Position numbers and translations under genes: made by a program. From Chloroflexota bacterium (GTDB taxonomy: Bacteria > Chloroflexota > FW602-bin22 > JACPRP01), in NCBI GenBank assembly GCA_016210495.1, contig JACQUC010000195.1, positions 1 to 14,398 of the forward strand: 14,398 bases of DNA, read 5' to 3'. Of the stretch, positions 7,253 through 12,133 are shown piece by piece (positions within the stretch are counted from its first letter, which is position 1; the number at the start of each line of letters is the position of its first letter). A model generated the notes under the pieces. The model saw nothing but the letters and a program-made list of their open reading frames with translations, had not been told where the DNA came from and did no database searches.

Positions 7253-7582
7253 ATGCCTGAACACAAGGAACACGAGATGACGGTGCGAGAAGCCGGCAAG
7301 AAGGGCGGTGAGAAGGTCAAGGAGAAGTACGGCCCTGCCTTCTACTCCCGCATCGGCAAGAAGGGTGGCGAGAAGGTAGCGGAAGCCCACGGCCCGGAGT
7401 TTTATTCCCGCATCGGCAAAAGGGGAGGAGAGGCCGTTAAGGAGAAGCACGGCCCCGAGTTCTATGCTGACATCGGTCGCAAGGGCGGCGAGAAGGTCAA
7501 GGAGACACACGGCCCTGAGTACTATTCCGAGATCGGCAAGAAGGGTGGACGAGCACGAGGCCAAAAGAGAGAGGCGAAGTAA
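7253..7582 (+). CDS. GsiB-like KGG-repeat general stress protein (hydrophilin / group 1 LEA-like)
   Basis: This 109-residue protein is extremely hydrophilic, has no Cys or Trp, and is built from repeats. After a 14-residue lead come four tandem 20-residue units (15-34, 35-54, 55-74, 75-94), each with the pattern G-[KR]-[KR]-GGE-x-V-x-E-x-[YH]-GP-x-[FY]-Y-x-x-I. A partial fifth unit (95-109) ends in a basic tail. This matches the KGG domain (Pfam stress-induced KGG repeat) and the architecture of Bacillus GsiB. That protein is induced by glucose starvation and stress and resembles plant Em (group 1 LEA) proteins that protect against desiccation. Protection of cell components during stress is inferred from the family. 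The very strong ribosome binding site and sigma-54-like element suggest tightly controlled but high expression. It is a single-gene unit by its position. Confidence 0.92.
   Translation: MPEHKEHEMTVREAGKKGGEKVKEKYGPAFYSRIGKKGGEKVAEAHGPEFYSRIGKRGGEAVKEKHGPEFYADIGRKGGEKVKETHGPEYYSEIGKKGGRARGQKREAK
7295..7534 (+). repeat. Four tandem 60-bp units within the KGG gene
   Basis: Units lie at 7295-7354, 7355-7414, 7415-7474 and 7475-7534, with a partial fifth to 7579. Short blocks such as AAGGGCGG/AAGGGTGG and CACGGCCC recur in register. The DNA units differ at many third positions, so the array is old rather than a recent slip. Confidence 0.85.
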
Positions 7583-7923
7583 CACATCGGCCAGAAGGCA
7601 TCCTTGACTTCTGACCGGCGAGACTTCAGCATCTGAGGCTGTGTCCCTCCTTTGAACGTTAAGCAGTCGGCAGCAAGAGGTTCTCAGTGCGAAATGGGTG
7701 TGAAGCCCGGTCCCCAGTGGTTGATAGGGCGTCTGCCCCTGCGAATTCGAGTTTTCCACGCAAGAGCCAGTTCAGCTCGGCCGCAAGGCGTCCCGGGGGT
7801 GGGTTGCCGTGTTGGTCCAGATGCGCTGAAGTAACGGCCTCCAGATGACACCTGCTGTCGCGCGGAGCAGGAGCCGCTAACGTACCGACACAGCCTAATG
7901 TGGCGAAGCGGGAGGGGCCGAAA
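7583..7923. other. Non-coding tract with multiple short hairpins, possible structured RNA
   Basis: No gene with a plausible start and family resemblance was found here. A hairpin near the left end (7588-7597 with 7608-7617, one internal mismatch) follows the KGG gene but lacks a T-tract. From about 7690 the sequence contains several small potential stems: GGGC/GCCC around 7728-7739; a GCC-GCAA-GGC GNRA-type hairpin near 7782; CCTGCT/AGCAGG flanked by CGGC/GCCG near 7838-7880; and CACA/TGTG near 7890-7902. The tract leads straight into the nested terminator at 7924-7990. This suggests an untranslated RNA or a decayed structured element such as a group II intron 5' domain (it contains GTGCG at 7688-7692). 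No domain V or reverse transcriptase is present. Identity is unresolved. Confidence 0.3.
7588..7617 (+). other. Imperfect hairpin after the KGG gene
   Basis: CGGCCAGAAG (7588-7597) and CTTCTGACCG (7608-7617) pair except for one internal mismatch, around a 10-nt loop, 5 bp after the stop codon. It lacks a T-tract, so it may protect the 3' end or be a weak terminator. Confidence 0.4.
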
Positions 7924-7990
7924 GGGCGGACGATGTTATGCGGACGTTGCACGTGTGCAACGTCCCTAAAACATCGTCCGCTCCTTTTTT
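7924..7990 (+). terminator. Nested double-hairpin rho-independent terminator
   Basis: The outer stem pairs 7924-7937 with 7970-7983 (14 bp, one G-U). A 4x4 internal loop separates it from an inner stem of 11 bp (7942-7952 with 7955-7965). Six T residues follow at 7985-7990. The orientation and T-tract indicate termination of plus-strand transcription just before the oxidase promoter. The inner and outer arms share the start GGACG, which suggests an origin by duplication. A hairpin this long is unusual for a simple terminator. Confidence 0.8.
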
Positions 7991-8022
7991 GTGTGGACAA
8001 TGGAGGAACGTGCGCGAAAGGA

Positions 8023-8051
8023 TTGACCTTGGTACCTCCAGACTGTATAGT
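8023..8051 (+). promoter_or_regulatory. Vegetative promoter of the alpha-hydroxy-acid oxidase gene
   Basis: TTGACC (8023-8028) and TATAGT (8046-8051) are separated by 17 bp. The predicted start of transcription is near 8058, 20-25 nt before the ATG. The promoter lies about 30 bp after the terminator T-tract, so the oxidase unit is insulated from upstream transcription. Confidence 0.8.
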
Positions 8052-8079
8052 GGCCAGGACCGCGAGCGAGGAGGAAAGC

Positions 8080-9090
8080 ATGGAGAGCCGGGTGTTTCCA
8101 CGGGAATGGCCCCAGATCAAGGCGAGGGCCGCCGAAGTCTTGCACGAGCGTGCCAAGCACTCCGCCGCATCCTGGCTGGACGAGAGCGGTGGTTTTGGGA
8201 CAGGCTGGGTGTTCCGCCGCAACCGTGAGGCGTTCCAGGAGCTGGCTTTCGAGACGCGGCTGCTGTGCGAGGTCGCCCCTCCGGTGACCGAGACGACGGT
8301 GCTGGGCCAGCGCGTGGCCACGCCCATCCTGGTGGCTCCCATGTCGCGGACCATCAACAAGGCCCGCGGCGAAGAGACCTTTGCCCTGCTGGCAAGAGGC
8401 GCCAGGGCGGCAGGTACCATCGCCTCTGCCGGATACCCGGCCATGGAGCGAGAGCTGGTGTCGATGGTGAAAGAAGGCGCGCCGCTCTTCTGGATCATCA
8501 AGCCGCTCAAGGATCGCGACGCCTTCGTGGCCCGCATGCGCGTGGCCGAGCAGGTGGGCTGCTTTGCCATCGGAGTGGACGTGGACGCTATCGCCGGACT
8601 GAATCCGCAGGGCGATGATCCGCATTCCGGCGATAATTGGTCACCAATGTCGCCAGGGGAGATCCGGACGTTGCGGGCGGAGACGACCTTACCATTCATT
8701 ATTAAGGGAATTATGAGCGCCCGGGATGCCGAGACCGCGGTCGAAGTTGGCGCCGATGCCATCATAGTCTCGAACCACGGCGGACACGTCATGGACTATA
8801 GTCTGCCCACAATCAAGGCGCTGCCTAGAATCACGGCGGCGGTCGGGGGCAACCTGGAGGTCTGGTTCGACAGCGGTGTGCGGCGGGGCACAGACGTGCT
8901 GAAGGCGCTGGCCCTTGGGGCAGATGCCGTGCTAGTCGGACGCGTGGCACTCTGGGGCCTTGGACTGGGCGGCGCCGAGGGCGTAGCCCACGTGCTGAAC
9001 CTCCTCAACGACGAGCTGCGACGGAACATGCTGCTGACCGGCGTGAGCAGCATCGACGAGATCTCATCGGAGATCGTGGTACCGGCGTAG
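8080..9090 (+). CDS. FMN-dependent alpha-hydroxy-acid oxidase/dehydrogenase family protein
   Basis: A 336-residue cytoplasmic TIM-barrel protein of the glycolate oxidase / lactate dehydrogenase (LldD) family, which oxidises L-2-hydroxy acids to 2-oxo acids with FMN. Visible motifs are TPILVAPMSR (81-90) at the FMN site, FIIKGI with K209, SNHGGH (231-236) with the catalytic His233, and the phosphate-binding DSGVRRGTDVLKALALGAD (264-282) followed by VGR (286-288). It resembles the shorter oxidases of anaerobes rather than the 360-380-residue classical enzymes. Oddities: the substrate-carboxylate Arg of SNHGGR is His236 here, and the usual RR pair of the central region is not evident near 165-185, so the substrate may differ. 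The start is ATG 8080 with AGGAGG at 8069-8074, 5 nt away, just after the promoter. It is likely the first gene of a unit with the nitrilase. Confidence 0.88.
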   Translation: MESRVFPREWPQIKARAAEVLHERAKHSAASWLDESGGFGTGWVFRRNREAFQELAFETRLLCEVAPPVTETTVLGQRVATPILVAPMSRTINKARGEETFALLARGARAAGTIASAGYPAMERELVSMVKEGAPLFWIIKPLKDRDAFVARMRVAEQVGCFAIGVDVDAIAGLNPQGDDPHSGDNWSPMSPGEIRTLRAETTLPFIIKGIMSARDAETAVEVGADAIIVSNHGGHVMDYSLPTIKALPRITAAVGGNLEVWFDSGVRRGTDVLKALALGADAVLVGRVALWGLGLGGAEGVAHVLNLLNDELRRNMLLTGVSSIDEISSEIVVPA

Positions 9091-9117
9091 AGGTTTTGGC
9101 ACGAACACCCGTTCAAC

Positions 9118-9142
9118 CGCAAAGGTCGCAAAGAGCGCAAAG
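9118..9142 (+). repeat. CGCAAAG short tandem repeat (9-bp period, three units)
   Basis: CGCAAAG occurs at 9118-9124, 9127-9133 and 9136-9142. It is a common dispersed intergenic motif in Chloroflexota-like genomes. A related, shorter copy in the same orientation follows the nitrilase gene (10861-10880), so the gene is bracketed by the family. Confidence 0.65.
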
Positions 9143-9223
9143 GAGGTAGAAATAGATGGGAGCCCGCAGGGGGCGTGCGTTCTTATCCTTGTTGGTGTCC
9201 AGGAGGGCGAGGAAAGCTCTGAG

Positions 9224-10858
9224 ATGAAAGTCGCTTGTATCCAGATCGCGGCATACGACCTTGCCCACGCGGAGAACGGCTTGCAGCGCGCACTCGAGAT
9301 GGTCGATGAAGCAGGCCGGAGCGGCGCAGACCTGATCGTACTGCCGGAATGCACCTATCCCGCCTACTTTCTCAAAGGCATACGGGAGTACCAAAAGGCG
9401 CGACTGCGCCCGTGGGATGAGCTTGTGGCGTTGTTCGGCGGCAAGGCCAGGGAGTATCGCTGCCACATCGTGGTTGGGCTTGTGGAGCCGGCGGGCGGCG
9501 GCCGCTTGTGCAACGTGGCCGCCCTCTTTGGGCCCGACGGCGCTCTTCTGGGATCGACGGCCAAGAGCTTCCTCTGGCACTTCGACCAACGCTGGTTCTC
9601 GCCCGGAAACGAATACCGGGTGTTCGACACGCCTATCGGGCGCCTGGGCCTGCTCGTCTGCGCGGACGGAAGAATGCCGGAGATCGCGCGTCTGATGGCC
9701 CTGCCCCGATACTTAGAGTCAAGTCAGAGTATCGGGGCCCTGCAAGGAGCGCAGGTGATCGTGGATGCCACGGCGTGGGTGACCGGCGGCGGCGACCGCG
9801 AGACGCTGACGAGCCCGCAGTTCGAGTATTTGATTCCCGTGCGGGCACTAGAAAACGGCGTCTGGTTTGTCGTCGCCAACAAAGTCGGTCTCGAAGCCGA
9901 CTCGGTTTTGTACTGCGGGCGGAGCTGCGTGATCGACCCGACCGGGGCGAAGGTCGTGACGGCCAGCACGGACCGCGAGGAGGTGCTGTTTGCGGATGTA
10001 GATGTGGGCCGGGCCACGGGCATTCCCGCGCCTCGCCGACCTGAGGCGTATTCGGCCATAGCCCAGCCTACCCAGAGCCTGCCCGTAGCACACCTCCTGG
10101 ACAAAGAACTGGTGCCAGAGAAGGCGGTGGCCCGGATAGCCGCGCTACAACTGGCCGACCGGCCATCTGCCAACGCCTTTCTCGAGCGCGTCGACGGCTT
10201 GCTGGACACGCTGTCACGGCAGGCCGTCCAACTGGTAGTCCTGCCGGCAACGCTCCCGGCCGATGCTGATGGCGACGCAGCCGAAGCGGGCGAATCGGCT
10301 GCTCTCCTGGCCCGGCTTTCGGCAGCCTACGGCTGTGGGCTGGCCGCTATGCTGATGGAATACGACTGCGGGCTGCGCTATCGCACCTGCTTTCTATGGG
10401 AGGCGGGCAACCTGGTGGGCAAGTACCGTAAAGTGCACCAGGAAGACGCGGGGATGGCTGCCGGGGATAGCCTGGCCGTGTTCGAGACGTCGATTGGGCG
10501 GCTTGGGATTATGCTAGACGACGAAGGGCTGCTCCCCGAGGTAGCCCGGTGTTTGATGCTGCTTGGCGCGGACATCATCCTCTGGCCAGCGCGGGAGTCA
10601 CGATGGCCGCTGCAGATGCTGGCTCGCTCGCGAGCCGATGAGAACAGGGTACACGTGGTGCTCGCCACCCCTACAGGGGGCGGAACCGCCATCGTGAGTG
10701 CAACGGGTGGGCTGATGGTGGCTGCGCTCCGCGACGCCGAACAGGCGATTGCGACGCAAATCCCCTGGATGACGTCGCGCTACAAAGAGATGGCCCCTCA
10801 CACCGACGTGGTGAGAAGCCGCGTCCCCAACGCGTATCATTGGTTAGTACGAAGGTAA
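9224..10858 (+). CDS. Tandem-domain carbon-nitrogen hydrolase (nitrilase superfamily); second domain degenerate
   Basis: This 544-residue protein contains two nitrilase-fold domains. The N-terminal one (about 1-265) has the full catalytic set: E42 in LPECTYP, K114 in STAKSF and C146 in LVCADGRMPE. It should hydrolyse an amide or nitrile; the substrate is unknown. The C-terminal one (about 302-525) aligns block by block, but the Glu is A342 (LPATLP) and the Cys is D432 (LDDEGLLPE). Only the Lys (K403, YRKVH) remains, so it is probably structural or regulatory. Residues 161-173 (PRYLESSQSIGAL) interrupt the usual continuous block between the Cys loop and the next beta strand; they are encoded by a 39-bp palindromic insertion (see 9697-9743). 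The ATG has AGGA at 9210-9213, 10 nt upstream. The gene lies 133 bp after the oxidase, with no promoter seen between, so co-transcription is plausible. Confidence 0.9.
   Translation: MKVACIQIAAYDLAHAENGLQRALEMVDEAGRSGADLIVLPECTYPAYFLKGIREYQKARLRPWDELVALFGGKAREYRCHIVVGLVEPAGGGRLCNVAALFGPDGALLGSTAKSFLWHFDQRWFSPGNEYRVFDTPIGRLGLLVCADGRMPEIARLMALPRYLESSQSIGALQGAQVIVDATAWVTGGGDRETLTSPQFEYLIPVRALENGVWFVVANKVGLEADSVLYCGRSCVIDPTGAKVVTASTDREEVLFADVDVGRATGIPAPRRPEAYSAIAQPTQSLPVAHLLDKELVPEKAVARIAALQLADRPSANAFLERVDGLLDTLSRQAVQLVVLPATLPADADGDAAEAGESAALLARLSAAYGCGLAAMLMEYDCGLRYRTCFLWEAGNLVGKYRKVHQEDAGMAAGDSLAVFETSIGRLGIMLDDEGLLPEVARCLMLLGADIILWPARESRWPLQMLARSRADENRVHVVLATPTGGGTAIVSATGGLMVAALRDAEQAIATQIPWMTSRYKEMAPHTDVVRSRVPNAYHWLVRR
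9697..9743 (+). mobile_element. 39-bp palindromic element inserted in frame in the nitrilase gene, with 8-bp direct repeats
   Basis: GGCCCTGC occurs at 9697-9704 and again at 9736-9743, exactly 39 bp apart. Between them, CCCCGATACT (9704-9713) and AGTATCGGGG (9728-9737) form perfect 10-bp inverted repeats around a 14-nt loop. Removing 39 bp restores a continuous RLMAL-QGAQVI block, as expected for nitrilases. The insert adds 13 codons with no stop. This is what a small palindromic, MITE-like element with a target duplication would leave. It resembles in principle the in-frame palindromic elements of Rickettsia. Mobility is inferred; no second copy was seen in the window. Confidence 0.6.
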
Positions 10859-10860
10859 TT

Positions 10861-10880
10861 GAACCGCAAAGATCGCGAAG
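10861..10880 (+). repeat. GAACCGCAAAG-type repeat downstream of the nitrilase gene
   Basis: CGCAAAG followed 9 bp later by CGCGAAG, directly after the stop codon. It matches the family at 9118-9142 in orientation and period. Confidence 0.5.
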
Positions 10881-10886
10881 GGGTCT

Positions 10887-10982
10887 GAACCGCAGATTAC
10901 GCAGACTGAGGGATCACGTAGATTGCTGGATCGCCGAGATTTGTTATCTGTGAAATCCATTCATCTGCGTAATCAGCGGTTC
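10887..10982. repeat. Long inverted repeat (19-bp arms) between nitrilase and creatininase genes
   Basis: The left arm (10887-10905, beginning GAACCGCAGATTACG) and the right arm (10964-10982) are reverse complements with a single mismatch, enclosing 58 bp. The motif type, with CGCAGATTACGCAGA cores, is a widespread dispersed repeat in high-GC environmental genomes. It could fold into a large stem in RNA and may lower read-through into the creatininase gene. There is no T-tract. Confidence 0.75.
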
Positions 10983-10989
10983 GGACTTC

Positions 10990-11016
10990 TTGGTGGCGCT
11001 CTGCCAAGGGTATAGT
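10990..11016 (+). promoter_or_regulatory. Possible promoter of the creatininase-family gene
   Basis: TATAGT (11011-11016) is a fair -10, and TTGGTG (10990-10995) a poor -35 at 15 bp. A small inverted repeat overlaps it (CTTGG at 10989-10993 with CCAAG at 11004-11008), which could be an operator. Candidate only. Confidence 0.3.
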
Positions 11017-11049
11017 TGACTAGTAGTGAGAATATAAGGAGTTCAAGAA

Positions 11050-11844
11050 ATGCAGTTCCTGGCCAAGATGAAGTATCCCGAAGCCAAGGAGGCGGCCCAG
11101 AATCCGCGTGCGGTGGTTTTCGTCCCGGCAGGCACGATGGAGGCTCACGGCCCTCATCTGCCGCTCGACACGGATCGCTTCGGGGCCGAGGAGCTCAGCG
11201 TGGCGTCCGGAGAGATAATCGAGCAGGCCGGCTACAGCGTGATCATCGCACCGGCGGTTCCTTACGGCGTCTGCAAGGTGGCCATGCCGTTTCCGGGGAC
11301 GGTCACGCTCGAGCCCGAAACGCTCGAGCGCGTGCTAACAGACATATGTACCTCGCTGGCGGCACATGGCTTCCGCAAGCTGGTGTTGCTGAATCACCAC
11401 GGCGAGGCAGCGCACAATGCTGCGCTTGGCCGCGCGGCTTCAAGCGTGCACAGCACCACCGACGCCAGAGTGATGTTCGCCTTCATCGGGCCACATCGCC
11501 AGAAAAGTGGGGGCAGGTTCTCGCTCGGCGGAGAGGAGCTGATGCTCGGCGCACACCCGGAATTCGACTGGCACGCGGGCGAGTACGAGACGGCGCTGAC
11601 GCTCTCCAGACGACCGGGTGCCGTGGATCCGCAACTGGCCAGGGGGCTTCCTCCAGTTTACGTGGACCTGCACCACCAATGGGCGTTGGGCGCGAAGAAT
11701 TTTGCCGAAGTGCCGGGAGGCGAGAACTGCTATTTTGGCGACCCGTCGGCGGCAACCGCCGAAACGGGCGAGAGGGTGTTCGCCGAAAGGGCACGAATTA
11801 TCGCGGAGAAGCTGCTGGTGGAACTGGGGGCGGGAGAGGAGTAG
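11050..11844 (+). CDS. Creatininase-family amidohydrolase
   Basis: A 264-residue cytoplasmic metalloprotein. The N-terminal GTMEAHGPHLPLDTD gives the expected metal ligands E31, H33 and D42. NHHGE (115-119) supplies H117 and E119, matching the NGHYE arrangement of true creatininase rather than the NGHGGN of many relatives. HAGEYETA (175-182) gives E180 for the second metal. The family hydrolyses cyclic or linear amide bonds (creatinine, formamides in riboflavin-type pathways, mycofactocin peptide); the substrate here is not predictable. The start is ATG 11050 with AAGGAG at 11036-11041, 8 nt away. It lies 191 bp after the nitrilase, separated by a large inverted repeat, so it may be a separate transcript. 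The shared theme with its neighbour is amide hydrolysis. Length is normal for the family. Confidence 0.9.
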   Translation: MQFLAKMKYPEAKEAAQNPRAVVFVPAGTMEAHGPHLPLDTDRFGAEELSVASGEIIEQAGYSVIIAPAVPYGVCKVAMPFPGTVTLEPETLERVLTDICTSLAAHGFRKLVLLNHHGEAAHNAALGRAASSVHSTTDARVMFAFIGPHRQKSGGRFSLGGEELMLGAHPEFDWHAGEYETALTLSRRPGAVDPQLARGLPPVYVDLHHQWALGAKNFAEVPGGENCYFGDPSAATAETGERVFAERARIIAEKLLVELGAGEE

Positions 11845-11859
11845 GGCGGCTGTCTTTCG

Positions 11860-11882
11860 GGAGGCATCCGGGTGGCGCCTCC
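11860..11882 (+). other. Hairpin after the creatininase-family gene
   Basis: GGAGGC (11860-11865) and GCCTCC (11877-11882) are perfect 6-bp arms with an 11-nt loop, 15 bp after the stop. There is no T-tract, so at most it is a weak terminator or 3'-end stabiliser. Confidence 0.35.
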
Positions 11883-11921
11883 TCGCCCTTCGGGCTCGCA
11901 CCCCCCGCCCCACCCCACCGG

Positions 11922-11945
11922 CGCACCCATGAAGGGTGCGGCTAC
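11922..11945 (+). repeat. GCACCC/GGGTGC hairpin repeat, copy B
   Basis: CGCACCC (11922-11928) pairs with GGGTGCG (11934-11940), followed by GCTAC, as in copy A at 4475-4497. Bases 11935-11945 are also an 11-bp perfect inverted match to 12004-12014 in copy C, so B and C can fold back on each other. Confidence 0.75.
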
Positions 11946-12003
11946 GGGACTTCGGGGCGATTGGGGGCCGTAACAACAGAGCGACGGTGGGGCCGCAACA
12001 TCT

Positions 12004-12027
12004 GTAGCCGCACCTTTTACAGGTGCG
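12004..12027 (-). repeat. GCACC/GGTGC hairpin repeat, copy C (inverted)
   Basis: GTAGC precedes CGCACCT (12009-12015), which pairs with AGGTGCG (12021-12027). In reverse orientation it matches copies A and B, including the GCTAC tail. It ends 37 bp before the -35 box of the adaptor gene. Confidence 0.75.
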
Positions 12028-12064
12028 CGGAGCCCATTGCCTCACGGCGGTCAGTGCCCGGGCG

Positions 12065-12093
12065 TTGACACCCGCCACGGTTCCTGCTAGTAT
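12065..12093 (+). promoter_or_regulatory. Vegetative promoter of the HlyD-type adaptor gene
   Basis: Perfect TTGACA (12065-12070), 17-bp spacer and TAGTAT (12088-12093). Transcription should start near 12100. The longer open frame beginning at 12023 spans this promoter, so the true start codon lies downstream of it. Confidence 0.8.
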
Positions 12094-12133
12094 GCTCAGG
12101 GGGAGGGCACGCTGCAGTTGTATGGAGAGCCGT

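Noticed and set aside
7154..7759. 201-codon minus-strand frame opposite the KGG gene
   Set aside because: Its repetitive Leu/Ala-rich sequence is the mirror of the KGG repeats; there is no independent support.
7688..8000. Complete group II intron
   Set aside because: A GTGCG start-like sequence is present, but no domain V, no 3' end and no reverse transcriptase were found, so only a decayed fragment would be possible.
7900..8079. N-terminal extension of the alpha-hydroxy-acid oxidase
   Set aside because: It would run through the nested terminator and the promoter; ATG 8080 has a strong ribosome binding site and fits the family.
8140..8165. Minus-strand sigma-54-like site inside the oxidase gene
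   Set aside because: It has TTGGCACG, but the downstream GC is one base too close, and it lies inside a gene pointing away from any target.
9115..9142. CRISPR-like or tandem array
   Set aside because: Only three 7-bp words with a 9-bp period, with no spacers of constant length and no cas genes.
11016..12068. 350-codon plus-strand frame overlapping the creatininase gene
   Set aside because: It is a shifted frame of the creatininase-family gene, which has all family motifs and a ribosome binding site in its own frame.
12023..12133. N-terminal extension of the adaptor protein
   Set aside because: It spans the TTGACA/TAGTAT promoter and part of repeat C, and would hide the lipoprotein signal peptide.
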